This document shows, piece after piece, positions 45,410-57,288 of a stretch of 64,000 bases of DNA (position 1 is its first letter; the number at the start of each line of letters is the position of its first letter). The notes under the pieces were generated by a model. That model was given only the letters and a program-made list of their open reading frames with translations, did not search any database and was not told where the DNA came from. Position numbers and translations under genes: made by a program. The DNA is from Gamarada debralockiae. Taxonomy: Eukaryota > Ascomycota > Leotiomycetes > Helotiales > Hyphodiscaceae. Location of the stretch: positions 1 through 64,000 of the forward strand of contig NXFV01001601.1 in assembly GCA_002803225.1 (NCBI GenBank), in the 5' to 3' direction.

Positions 45410-47061
45410 CAAGAAAGGGAACTCAAGCGGGGACATATCTTTGGCGAAGGTGCAATCCCGGGCTGTTTGTCTTTCGTCGATGCCCATTTTCCACTTTCCC
45501 ATTGTATGCTTAACTTTGCAACCTTTTCAATTCCCTCGGATACCTCCATATGTAATGGTGCTGACTGTGCATTTATCTACAATGGCGATTCGAGGAAGGG
45601 CTAAAGGATGGACATAACATGAATCATTATTTACAGCACGTCGCCAAAAAGTGAATGTGCCTGACAAGTCTTGGTTGGATAGGAGAGGAAATTGGCCACA
45701 GCATCATACGACAGCCTTATGACAATAAAGTTGCATTTCCCTCGTACCTTATACTTTCTACATCTTTCCTCTTATTCTTAACCCTTCCTCCTTATGAATT
45801 TATTCACAGTCTACTTAGTTGTCTTGCAGTTTGTAGCAACATTGGAGTCAGTTGGCCTCCGACGTGGTCGCCTTTACATAATAAATAGTGTCTATCCTTG
45901 ATATCTCTGTCGACTATAGACTATAGGGTATTATTCTGAACATAGTAAAGCTCAACGAAGAGCCGGGACCACCAGTCGGCCCAAAGTCCAAATATATAGA
46001 ACGTCGATAACTCAGTAACACTATTCGTCCTAAAGGCCGACTATCGGACGAAGTAGTAACTTTGCCTGATATAAGTGGAGCTGGTTTTTAGGGTGGGATT
46101 GTAATAGCATTACAGTAACTCCCCAGAAGCAGAAATACAATAACCCTGTCGAAGACTTTAATAAAATGCGAGACATTGGCTGTGATACGTGAGCTAGCAG
46201 AGTTCTTGGGTATCCCATTTAGCAGGCTAAGCGTCTTCAATTCGTTCCTTTCATCACCGATATAAAGCTCGATCCAGAGGATCACGATTACCTAGAATCT
46301 CATACTACCTTCTATCGGATGATGGTAAATAAGGGGCTAGCTTAGGGCGCGTAGAGGATCGGGTCACCTATAAGTGCTTACAAGTGGGTTCACCTAAGGT
46401 GGTGAGTAGGGAGACTTGGGCCCCCCCACGCTAAAGGTGGTTTCTACCTAATTCACCAGGCTAGCAAGGCTGCTGTGTCTAAGGTATGTGGGGTTCAGCC
46501 TTGTCGCTTGTTGGTCCTTTATTGCAAGAAATGATATATCGCCAAGAGAGGAAATGCTAGCTCTGTTGAGGATGGGTAATGGCGGTGTGTTTCAATTAGC
46601 AAGGTGGTGATCAAACAATATGCTATGGCAAGGCTAACATGGGACATCTGGGAAGTGCACAGACCATCGTGCAACGAATTCGGCGAGTAGCTTCCAGACA
46701 TCACAGTGATTTGAAAATATCATTAAAACCCTCTGTCTACGGTTCTATATTTCTTAGGAACGAGTTCAACCCTAATAAATACCGGAAAATTCCCTGTCAA
46801 AGCAATTAATTATTTTTGCTCTTAACATTCTGATGTATGCTCACCAAACGTTCTGCGTAGTCAGCAGTTGGCTTAAGCTTAAAGACGGGATACCCCACAA
46901 GCTGGGTCAGCATGGATGGGGTGCGGAATGTACCGAAGCATTGGCGGGGCTGAGTCGCGTCACAAATACTTAACTGTTGCCCATGCGGTTTCGTCTCTAC
47001 ACCTCGTTCTGTAGGTAATGCCAGTATCGTCTAGAGATCTGCATAATACCTCCTGTCCAGC
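45410..47061. other. Gene-poor stretch, 1.65 kb
   Basis: No domain recognised. Around 46060-46290 the plus strand has a short coding-like run (QKQKYNNPVEDFNKMRDIG) followed by stops; it may be a fragment of a repeat-borne gene. The last 100 bases lead into the NLR-like gene. Confidence 0.3.
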
Positions 47062-50000
47062 ATGCCGGCTTCAGCTCAGTCTGTCGTGTTTCGAGTCACA
47101 GGGTTACCGCTCGGCGAGGCTGAGGATGTCGTTCCTTCTTTGCAGGCAATAATACACCAACACCTCTTAGTCTCAGAATCGTCTGAACTCCGATACGAAG
47201 TCTCTGCCATACCCTCATGCGATAATGAGCACACATCTTCTGCACTAGTAAATTTCAAGAATGGCGTACCAGGATTTCTCAAGTATCTCGTCGAGCATCC
47301 CCTAGAGGACTATCCAGTAGAGACGGATGTTGGAGACATCAACTTTGATAGGCACTTTTTTGGCTTTACACAGCTATACCTTCCAAAGGCTACAAGCACA
47401 GTGAGCGCAGAGTAAGTCTGGCGGAAGATAGTTTGTTTAATACTGGCTAATGATTCTGGGCAAACAGCATTATCGCGATAACCGGCCTCGATGGGCATGC
47501 ATACGGATCGTGGAGGGGAAAGGGACAGCTGGGTCGAATGTGGCTACGGGACTTCCTCTCCGAAGATCTGCCTAGCTGTCGCACAATGATATATGGGTAC
47601 AACTCGAAGCTGCTGAGTCAGGGCATCGATACTATCATGACATATGGCCTTGAGTTCATGGAATGTTTGAAACAAATCAGGAATACACAGGAGGTGAGAT
47701 TGAAAGCGGCCATTATTGTTGGAATTATCTTGTTACTAATCCCCAGATTTTCCAGCTCCGGCAGAGACCTCTTATTTTCATAGCCCACAGTTTCGGCGGC
47801 ATCATCTTGGCACATGTGAGTTTCACACCGAGAACGGGAAAAGTAGATAGAGTGCTTACTTCTTATAGTCTTTAGTAAAGGCGAAGCAGGCTCACAAAGA
47901 AGACCATCCAGATATGGCTGCACTTTACGAGGCAACCTATGGGATACTCTTCTTCGCAACTCCTCACAGAGGCCTTGTGATTGACGATATTCAATCAATG
48001 ATAGCAGGAACAGAGAATCATCCACGGACTGATTTGCTACAGCAGATCAGCCGAAGTTCCAGCCTCCTCACTACCCAGATCGCTGACTTTAAGAACTTGG
48101 TCCGCGACCGGAAGATCGTTAGCTTCTTTGAGACGGAACGAACACGGAGATTAGAATGGGTAAGAACCTACCTTAAGAGAAGAGGACTCAAAATTTATAT
48201 ATACTACAGGATCCAACGACTCAGTCGTGGGGACGAACTGGGAACTATATTACAGCGGTTGATATAGACTCCGCTGTTTTACAATTGCCAAATCAAATAG
48301 AAACACCGATTCCTCTGCACTCCGATCACTCCAAAATTGTTAAATTTGATAGCAAGAGTTCACGGGGGTATAAATTTGCAGTAGCAAAGCTGAGGGAGTT
48401 TGTGGTAGAGGCGCAGAACGTTGTTGAGCGACGATTCAGTATGTATTCCTCGATTGAAAAATTCCCGCTAATTTGACAGGCCCTTGTCAAACATTTTCGC
48501 CGCCAATTCGTGAAGAGAAGAAGGCAGAAGAACCACACTTCACAGTTCCTTTTGATAGAGATTCCAAGTTTGTCGGCCGCCAGGATGTAATTCAAGAAAT
48601 AAGCACTAAGTTTGCGACAAAACGCCGTGTTGCCCTCTGTGGAATTGGCGGCGTTGGGTAAGTTCAATATTTTTTTGCCACTGATAATGACTAATGCCTC
48701 AGAAGAAAGTCTCAGATTGCTATCGAATATTGCTATCTCTGGAAGGAGCAGCACACTAGCGGCCATGTCTTTTGGATCCACGCAAGCACTCGAGATAGGT
48801 TCGAGCAAGCATACAAAGATATTGCACGAGACTTATGTTTGCCAGGATGGGAGGACCCGGCGATTGATACCATTGAACTAGCCCGTGATTGGCTTAGCAG
48901 TAAGGAGAATGGCGTTTGGCTAATTGCCCTAGATAACGCAGACGATATAGATCTGTTCTTTGGATCTGCCTCTTATGATTTGTCAGTTGGTGGACTCCAG
49001 ATAATCCCTATCGCCAATCTTCTTCCTCGAAGTCCGAATGGCTCTATCCTCATTACCACTCGCGATCAGAGAGTGGGTCAGCGGCTGACTGATCGAGAGG
49101 AAGTAGTCAAGATTTCGCCACTAGCCCCTTCAGACGCAGAGCAACTATTGCGTTCGAAGATAGACCCAGGGCATGAAGTCAAAACGGGAGATGCTCAGAC
49201 GCTACTCGAGATTCTAGGATTTATACCCCTTGCAATCACTCAAGCGGCCGCCTTCATCCAGGAAAACAGCATAGCGATTCCAACCTATCTTGAAGACCTG
49301 ACTAGAGGCGACTCTGATCTGGAGGATTATCTGGATGAGGGCTTGCCAGATCCCCGAAGAGATCCAACAAGTGAAAATTCGGTCGTCAGGACTTGGAAAC
49401 TCTCATTTAGTCAGATAGCCACCCAGCGACCACGAGCTGCCGAATTATTATCACTCATGGCTATGCTAGATGGGCAAGCGATTCCTAAGACGCTACTCAA
49501 AGCAGACCTTGAGCGCAGCATCGATTTCAGTAAGGCTATTGGGACTCTGCAAGCATTTTCATTGATAATACCAGAAAAGGGCGGATCTATTTTTAGGGTT
49601 CATCGGCTTGTGCAACTGTCGACGCAGAAGTGGTTGAGAATACAAGAAAGAGAAACCGAATGGCAGGGTAAAGCCCTGAAGTTAGTGGCAGAGAAGTTTC
49701 CTAGCGGAAGATATGAAACTTGGCAGTCCTGCGAGATGTTCTTCCCTCACGCAAAGGTGGTCATTGGCTATAAGCATAAGTCTGATACAGTTCTTCAATG
49801 TGCGGAGTTGAAGGAAAATCTAGCCAGCTATGAGGAAACTCAAGGTCGATACAACATTGCATATCAAGGCTACCAGGAAGTTCTGCAGACCAGAGTCGAA
49901 ATCTTCGGCCAGAAGCACCCTGACACGCTAAAAAGCATGAACAACCTGGCTTCAGTGCTTGAGCGCCAGGGGAAGTACGATGAGGCTGAAGTAATATACC

Positions 50001-51652
50001 GACAAACGCTCCAGCTAAGGGAGGAGGTGCTCGGCCAGAAGCACCCTGATACGCTAACGAGTATGAACAACCTGGCTGTGGTACTTCGGAGGCAGGGGAA
50101 GTATAATAAGGCTGAGGCGATACACCGGCAAACGCTACAGCTAAGGGAGGAGGTGCTTGGCCAAAAACACCCTGATACACTAACAAGTATAAACGACCTA
50201 GCTTTGGTGCTTGGGAGCCAGGGGAAATACAACGAGGCCGAGGCCATGCACCAACAGACATCCCAGCTTTACAATGAGTTGCTCGGTAAGAAGCACCCAT
50301 GGACGCTGACGAGCATGGACAACCTAGCTTTAGCGCTTAGTAGCCAGAAGAAGTACGATGAGGCCGAGGCGATACACCGCCAGGAGCTCCAGCTAAGGAA
50401 GGAGGTGCTCGGCCAGAAGCACCCTGACACGCTGATGAGTATGAACAACCTGGCTGTAGCGCTTCGGAGGCAGGGGAAGTATAATAAGGCTGAGGCGATA
50501 CACCGACAAACGCTACAGCTAAGGGAGGAGGTGCTTGGCCAAAATCACCTTGACACACTAACAAGTATAAATGACCTGGCTTTAGTGCTTAGGAGCCAGG
50601 GGAAATACAACGAGGCTGAGGCCATGCACCAACAGACATCCCAGCTTTACAATGAGTTGCTCGGTAAGAAGCACCCATGGACGCTGACGAGCATGGACAA
50701 CCTAGCTTTAGCGCTTAGTAGCCAGAAGAAGTACGATGAGGCCGAGGCGATACACCGACAAACACTCCAGCTAAAGGAGGAGGTACTCGGCCAGAGACAC
50801 CCTGATACACTGGCGAGCATGAACAACCTGGCTGTGGTACTTCGGAGGCAGGGGAAGTATAATAAGGCTGAGGCGATACACCGGCAAACGCTACAGCTAA
50901 GGGAGGAGGTGCTTGGCCAAAATCACCTTGACACACTAACAAGTATAAGCGACCTAGCTTTAGTGCTTGGGAGCCAGGGGAAACACAACGAGGCTGAGGC
51001 CATGCACCAAGAGACGTCCCAGCTTTACAATGAGTTGCTCGGTAAGAAGCACCCATGGACGCTGACGAGCATGGACAACCTAGCTTTAGCGCTTAGTAGC
51101 CAGAAGAAGTACGATGAGGCCGAGGCGATACACCGACAAACACTCCAGCTAAAGGAGGAGGTTCTCGGCCAGAAACACCCTGATACTCTAACAAGCATGA
51201 ACAACCTGGCTTTGGCGCTTAAGAGCCAGGGAAGGTATGGTGAGGCTGAGGCGATACACCGACAGACGCTCCAGCTTGACAATGAGGTGCTCGGTCAGAA
51301 GCACCCTGACACGCTAAAGAGCATGAACAACCTGGCTTCAGTGCTTCATGATCAAGGGAAATACAACGAGGCCGAGGCCATCCACCGACAAACGCTCCAG
51401 CTGAAGAAAGAGATGCTCGGCCAGAAGCACCCAAGCACGCTGACGAGCATGAACAACCTGGCTGGAGTACTTGAGAGCCAAGAGAAGTACGATAAGGCCG
51501 AGGTTATACACCACCAGGAGCTCCAGCTATGTGAGGAGGTACTTGGCCAGAAACACCCTGACACGCTGACGAGCATCAACAACCTAGCTGGAGTACTTAA
51601 GAACCAAGGGAAATACGATGAGGCTGAGGCGATATACCGACAAACGCTCTAG
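47062..51652 (+). CDS. NLR-like protein: SesB-type alpha/beta hydrolase, NB-ARC, TPR array
   Basis: Seven exons, 47062-47411, 47468-47693, 47756-47815, 47869-48159, 48210-48438, 48480-48657 and 48706-51652, give 1426 residues, all in frame. The N-terminus has FRVTGLPLGEAED, then a lipase-type alpha/beta hydrolase with nucleophile elbow IAHSFGG (Ser about 204). NB-ARC follows: P-loop CGIGGVGKSQIA (about 440-449), WLIALDNADD (Walker B) and SILITTRDQRV. From about residue 853 come fourteen 42-residue kinesin-light-chain-like TPRs. This build is that of fungal STAND/NLR proteins for non-self recognition. The array senses a ligand, the NB-ARC domain oligomerises and the hydrolase is the effector. 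The stop at 51650 is a TAG where the other repeats have CAG, and TPR sequence continues beyond, so this allele looks shortened at its C-terminus. Confidence 0.88.
49931..51652 (+). repeat. 126-bp TPR repeats with 378-bp higher-order unit
   Basis: Units of 126 bp start at 49931 and recur 13 times in full plus one part unit. Units 2-4, 5-7 and 8-10 (50057-50434, 50435-50812, 50813-51190) are three near-identical copies of a three-repeat block. Each block runs NNLAV, then a DLALVL type ending KKHPWTL, then MDNLALALSSQKKYDEAE. This shows block duplication after the basic repeat arose. Confidence 0.9.
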
Positions 51653-51780
51653 CTAAGGGAGGAGGTGCTCGGCCAGAAACACCCTGACACACTGATTAGT
51701 GTAGAAGACTTGGCTTCAGTACTTAAGAGTCAGGAGAAATACGATGAAGCTGAGACAATGCACCGACAGATGCTTTAGCT
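51653..51780 (+). pseudogene. TPR remnant downstream of the stop
   Basis: Directly after the TAG the same frame reads LREEVLGQKHPDTLISVEDL and KSQEKYDEAETMHRQML, then a second TAG followed by LGQEH. Both stops stand where a Gln (CAG) occurs in intact repeats. Homology fades after about 51800. Confidence 0.8.
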
Positions 51781-52422
51781 CGGCCAAGAACATTCACATC
51801 CAGCCCGGGATATACCCAGCCTCGCCGAGATGCTCTGTAGCTAAGAAGACTACGACAAGGCTGCTTAGTTGTAAAGCTCCCTCTGTGCACGCTGCAAGAC
51901 AGCATAGAGGAATAGCTAGTCGACGAATCGAGCTTGGCTGGCAACTCACAGAAGAAAAGGCGAACCAGCAATCTGTACGCCCAATGCAAGAGGAAAAAGG
52001 CAGTAATCAAAGACAGCAGGCAATCACAGGAGCAGAGGAGAGCAGAAAGGCTAGAAAGTGAAGGCGAGTAGAGAAGCTATCTTACCTTTCATGTGGGAGA
52101 CTGACAAGCTCTTCAGATCTCGAAGCCATATGCTGTGCTTGTGGAAAATCAACAACGCTTCTGACGGAGGAGTGATTGGCCGCAGTGGGAGGACTCTGGG
52201 TCATAAGATTCTTTGGAGAGGTATAATATCCTCAAACGCTTAAGTCAGATCATATCTTGTAGTAGCTTCTGACAGAAGATCCTATCGAGTTGTACCTTGT
52301 TCTCGCTCTTCATATGCTCTTGCAGACCATTAAAAAGTCACTTGGTAGGGCAAAGTATAAATAGCCCTCGCTGATAATTTCCCTTCCACTTATGTATCTC
52401 GAGATTGCGAAGTGCTAGATTC
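51781..52422. other. Intergenic
   Basis: A plus-strand Gln/Lys-rich frame to 52061 is probably decayed tail sequence of the TPR gene. Nothing else is seen. Confidence 0.35.
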
Positions 52423-53442
52423 TCAACAGTCAACGTCTGACTTGACATTTGCGAAACTCTTTCTCTTATTCATGACTTTTCGATCATTAATCTGAGCATG
52501 AGCCAGAAAATACACAAACAGGACCAGCCACACAGATATCACAGCCAGGACCGTCCCGGCAGTTATAAATAAAGAGGCCACAGAGAAGCCGTAGGAAGCG
52601 TTTTCGAAAGCTTGGCCGCCTCTTGAATCAGCGATAACTACTTGCATCGCCGAAAGACTCACAGAAATTACAGCGAAGACTGTTAACAACCAAGCAAAAT
52701 TTCGGGCGAAGAAGTCCCGATACCACGTTGAGGCTGTCATGTATCCTCGAATGGTATCTCGCCACTTGAAGCGTGTTAGGCGATATATCTTGTTTAACCG
52801 CGACAGCCGTAGCTCGCCATACTGAAATCTCGGTGTAATGCTGGTCAAAGACTGTAGGTCAATGTGTTGGAGGAAATCGCCAATAAAGTCCGTCCATATC
52901 GCCCAATCGATGATATCCGGCAGCAGTCCTTTCTCATGCGCGATACGGAGATCGCTCTCATGTCTAACAATCCATGCATACGATAGCAGGAAACTGCAAG
53001 CATATTCGTATACTTGCTTGGTCTTGCACAACTTCCGCTCCCAGCAGTCGAAATCGAAGAGGAAATTTGGGAGTGGCTTAATGAAGATGCGTGCTTCGTG
53101 CCAAACAAGGTGTTCGTTTGGATCTTCGGTGATCAGGATTTCTCGACCCAAAAGCCGCTGTCGATGCAAAGGTCTCGCACACCTGGGAGGCCCAGCTAGC
53201 CATAGGTATGCCTTAATATCCTCCAGGCGCTCAGTCCGCAATTCCGCTGTGTAGTGCGCATCAGGATCGTCCTTTGTTATCGCAAGGGTATCACCAAAAC
53301 GAATCGCTGCGGGACGTATGTAGGGAATCGATATTGTAGATGCCATAGCCGACGCAGAAGCGATTCTATCATCTTCTATTGGAGCCACGGCCTGCTGTGC
53401 GCGATGAAGCGAGATAGGACGAGAAAGGGGCGGTTTAAGCAT
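52423..53442 (-). CDS. DUF6601-type membrane protein
   Basis: An intronless 339-residue protein. Residues about 65-225 carry the family landmarks ELRTERLEDIKAYLWLAGPP, LLGREILITEDPNEHLVWHE, RIFIKPLPNFLFD and YGELRLSRLNKIYRLTRF. Two or three membrane helices follow (FAWLLTVFAVISVSLSAMQV; ASLFITAGTVLAVISVWLVL) and a Lys/Arg-rich tail. The family is fungal-specific and often found in variable accessory regions; its function is not known. Position next to an NLR-like gene and a stranded NLR fragment fits such a region. The family name is from memory of its conserved blocks, so moderate certainty. Confidence 0.78.
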   Translation of the reverse strand: MLKPPLSRPISLHRAQQAVAPIEDDRIASASAMASTISIPYIRPAAIRFGDTLAITKDDPDAHYTAELRTERLEDIKAYLWLAGPPRCARPLHRQRLLGREILITEDPNEHLVWHEARIFIKPLPNFLFDFDCWERKLCKTKQVYEYACSFLLSYAWIVRHESDLRIAHEKGLLPDIIDWAIWTDFIGDFLQHIDLQSLTSITPRFQYGELRLSRLNKIYRLTRFKWRDTIRGYMTASTWYRDFFARNFAWLLTVFAVISVSLSAMQVVIADSRGGQAFENASYGFSVASLFITAGTVLAVISVWLVLFVYFLAHAQINDRKVMNKRKSFANVKSDVDC

Positions 53443-54088
53443 CTGCGTAGATTAGCGCGTTATGTGGGTAATGTGATGGATTTAATCTCTACCTTAAAAA
53501 ATTATCAAGGCTTGTGTGCACTGAGGTTGTGAATGCCTTGGTTTAATTGTTGTGATGGAATGAGACTAGGGATGTGGGGAAAAGCCTCGTTCATCAAGAA
53601 TCCTCAGCCTCACGGGTGCATCTCCGAGTCATAGGAGTAGATCTGCACGACCGAGAAGACGCGAGCTTGACAGATCAGGCACAGAAAAATCACTTGAGGA
53701 ATTTCAAGGACTTCTCCACAAGAGCTTTGACCCTGTAGTAAATAGTCCGGCGCCGGCCCGTACCGTGACCCCGCGCTGAAAATACCCGAGCAGTATCGCA
53801 AAGAAGGCATAGTTGGGCAATCTACTCTTTATCTCTGCCGGACAAGCTATTAAATACGGTAATTCTATGCAAGGTGCTATGGCTTGCTGAAATGTTTAAC
53901 TAGGTTTAAAGGTTATTACCACGACACAAAATGGCCCTCAATGCGAACCCGCTCTGCAGCTGAGGATTCGCCTCGCGTCTTGGGAAACCGGCGACTTATG
54001 CAAGAACATTCTATCCCAACGACGATATATCGTAGCCTAATATCTTCCCCCAGAAACTTCGAATACACGAACTGCCATGTGCTCGACC
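53443..54088. other. Intergenic
   Basis: Contains the DUF6601 gene promoter. No supported gene. Confidence 0.4.
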
Positions 54089-54214
54089 ATGGCTAGCAGC
54101 TCTCGGCCACCAGCGTTCCGTGTGACCGGTCTTCCTCTCCACGAGGCCGAGCTTGGTCCCCAAGTCTCTCTTCTACCGCCCCACTCCCCATCCCCTGCAA
54201 AAGCACACAGCTAG
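54089..54214 (+). pseudogene. N-terminal fragment of a second NLR-like gene
   Basis: A 41-codon frame starts MASSSRPPAFRVTGLPLHEA, closely matching the start of the NLR at 47062 (FRVTGLPLGEAE after a similar Ser/Ala-rich lead), then loses similarity and stops. No hydrolase, NB-ARC or TPR sequence follows within the next kilobase. It is a stranded 5' end of a paralogue. Confidence 0.6.
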
Positions 54215-54635
54215 GCTCCATTTCATCCAGATCCTCTCCCTTTCCACACCTCCATACCTACTCTTTCTGCTTCCGCCAGCCTCATCTTTCGATATTCTTA
54301 GCAATAGCACTACTCTTCTCCATTACATTTGCTACATGGACTTTGCAAATGGAGACATAAGACCAAACAAGACACGGGGTCTCAAAATGGTTGGCATATC
54401 ATTGGGACTGATATTTGTTGGCGGGTGTTACAGTGGAGGAGTTTGCATGGTGATCATGCTTGTTACGACCGGACTCGCGGTTGTTTAACCTCAGTAGTAG
54501 TTCTCGGGAAGCTACAATCGCTCCCGCGGAGAAAGCTTGAAGCTGTTATACAGCAAAATAAAATCGGGTAGTTCCTCTACAATTCTAAAATGGATATCCT
54601 TCATTCGGACATCCATAATATACATTAAACACAAA
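54215..54635. other. Intergenic
   Basis: A short plus-strand frame with a hydrophobic stretch (MVGISLGLIFVGGCYSGGVC, about 54388-54450) lacks relatives. No gene is called. Confidence 0.35.
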
Positions 54636-57288
54636 TCATCGTCCTTTCCTCGTACTCATACTCGGCGGCAAATCTTCCTCTCTAGTTCCCCAACTACTTT
54701 CCTCCGCACCCAACGTCAACTCCAATACCCCACCCTCCGTAAAGAAGCTATGATCAATCCAATTCTTCATCCACAGCTTCCCGTCCCTTGTCGCCTTCTG
54801 AACATAAATATTCTTATGCCCCGCATCGAAATTGATGTTTCTAATCGTCGCTGTCTTTCTTGTCTGCCCATTCACTACACTTACGCTCTCGAAGAACGGT
54901 GGTGTGATGAAGTACACGTCCTGTCCCGGATTGGGAAATATCCCCATCATCGTCAACGTGACAAATGAACCCATGGCTCCTGAATCATCATTACCCGGGA
55001 TTCCGTTGATGCTGTTGTTGAATTGGCTCGGTATGTAGGAATGGGCGCGTTTCGCACTGAGGGCTGGACGGCCGGCGTAGTGGTAGAGGAAAACAGTGAG
55101 GAAGGCTTGTTCGTCGCCCATGTACAAGAGTCCTGACTCGTGGAGGAAATCAAGTCGATCAACAAATTTTGAGGGTCCGCCGAGGGCAGTGATGAGGGAC
55201 GCCATGTCTTGTGGTACGAAGAATGTGTACATCCAGCAGGAACCTTCGTAGGTTTCGCCGCCGCCGGAATCGAGGTAGCATGAGTCCATGTTGAGGAGTG
55301 GAGAGCAGGAGGCTGGGTCTTGGAAGGCCCAGGTGAGATCCGCCTTGCTGGAAGACTCTTAGCTGTGTACAGGAGAGGTTGGGGAACAACATACCGAGGT
55401 TGTAGAAATCCGACAAAGCCTGTATCTATCCCCCTGATAGAAGAATTCTGATCCTCTTTGAACAAATTCCGCCAATTTCCTGCTCTTGCAAAATACTTCG
55501 CAGCATCATCAACATAACCCATCTTCTCCGCCATCTCCGCAATACAAAAGTCATTGTACGCGAACTCGACTGTCCTTGACACGCTCCGAGTTTTCAGACC
55601 ATACCCATCAGCGTCATTATCATGAATCGGGATGAAATTCAACGTCTTCCAACTCTCCAAACCGCCTCTCCCGGCATAGTCCCACGCCGCCAATTCCTCT
55701 TCAGCATCGCTCACTACAGCATCATACGCCAAATCCCAATCGATACCCTCTCTTAAGTCCTTGATAAATGCATCAGCAAGAACAATGTCAGCGTTCGATC
55801 CGCCCTGCGTAAGCCCTTGACACAGACTCATCCGACAATCGGGCAACTTCCCTTCGTGTTTGTAAATATCGATCAAAGCCCTCACCATCCTGCTCTGCTC
55901 CACGGGATCCACGAGAGTGAGAAATGGGTGTTGAGAGCGGAAAGAATCCCAGATGCAGTAGAAAGAATCGAAGTAAGGCTCGCTGGAGTTCCAGAGCGGA
56001 TTTTCGTTCGTGTAATCTTGAGGCGAAAGCATGGTGCGGTAGAATCCGGACCAGAAGATGATTTCGAGGTCCTTGTCGACGCCTCCGGGGATGATTGATA
56101 CGGAGCCAAGTTTCTTCCCCCATTCGATCTCGGCTGAGTGTTTAACTGCTTCGAAGTCGAACGTTGAGATTTCGGACTCGGCGTTTCGACACGCTTGACT
56201 TGGATTCATGAAGCTCAGTCCAACACGGACCATGATTTCATTCTTCGTCGTCGACGGATCGAATCTCGCATATGCTCCACCAGCAACATGTCCACCGAAC
56301 TCCTTCCCTGTCACATCACCAAGCGGCACACCACGATCCCAAATCGCAGCCTCCTTAACCTCTCCGCCCTTGAAATCCGTACAGAAATGCAAGACATACC
56401 GACCTGTTCCAAAACTCGGACGAAAAGTTCCACTACCAGCTACTCGTCCAGTTCTAGGATTGACCGACACAGCAGCATTTCCAATTCGCGTGTTTGCAAG
56501 GTCATTCAGATCAATGGTGATAACAGGGCTATTGACTTCGCCGTCTGAGGTCGTGTTAGGCGGGAAAGTAAAGCGGTAGAGTGCTGTATGTGCTGTTACA
56601 GTTGCTTCGCCGCGGATGCCATCTGCTAGGGTGATGGTGAAGTAGCCTGGTGATGCATCGTATCCTCGCCGTGGTATCCGGCGTTGGGATTTGGTGAATT
56701 TGCAGTTGGTGATGTTGTTTTCGGGGCAGTATTGTGGGAATAGGGGGAAATTGCCAAGTGAGATTGTCTGGAACAAATTAGTAGCATCCCGGATGAAAGG
56801 GGGTCACTTACACCACCGGTTCCAGAGTCGTGCTAGAATTAGAAGTCAGCCAATTTTAATGACCAATAACTAGGAGGAGTGTGAATACCATGTGACTGAA
56901 CCCTGAAATATCACTCCCATCAGACGCAAATCCACCATGCGATTCCCCCACACAGTCCGCCGAGGCTTTCGCCATGCCTTATCTCTTCATCAGCATCCCT
57001 TCAATCAAACCAATCAATCTTCCTACCATAAGGCAAGCTCGCGCCAGGAAACGCGTGTCCTATTCAAATAATCAGCACCCTGCATTTCATTGGTGCGAAA
57101 AACTTACCTCCATTCTTCGTCCCGATGAACATATTCACATAACCCAGAACATCGGCTCCATGACCCGGGACGGCCCCACCAAACCCGGTCGAGCGCTGGC
57201 TCCAGGGGTTGAAGCCGATAAAATACAGGCATATTATAACTAATGCTCCTACTATGCGGATGATATGGGTTCTTCTGAAGCGAGGCAT
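54636..57288 (-). CDS. Glycoside hydrolase family 92 alpha-mannosidase, membrane-anchored
   Basis: Start at the ATG at 57288, giving a type II anchor: short basic tail (MPRFRRTHIIR), then IVGALVIICLYFIGF. Exons, read leftwards, begin at 57288 and end at 54636. Junctions give TKNGG|HAFPGASLPYG, then a segment ending SDISGFSHM, then HDSGTGG, then TISLGNFPLFPQYCPEN, and finally QPR|KADLTWAFQDP. GH92 landmarks are present: YDASPGYFTITLADG, FWSGFYRTMLSPQDYT, YCIWDSFRSQHPFLTL, LTQGGSNADIVLADAFIKD and NSINGIPGNDDSGAMGSF. The family removes alpha-1,2-linked (and other) mannose from N-glycans using calcium. The membrane anchor suggests a Golgi or surface site. Frame is intact throughout. Confidence 0.88.

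Noticed and set aside
49761..51582. Minus-strand frames across the TPR array
   Set aside because: They repeat every 126 bp because the sense array does; they are antisense shadows.
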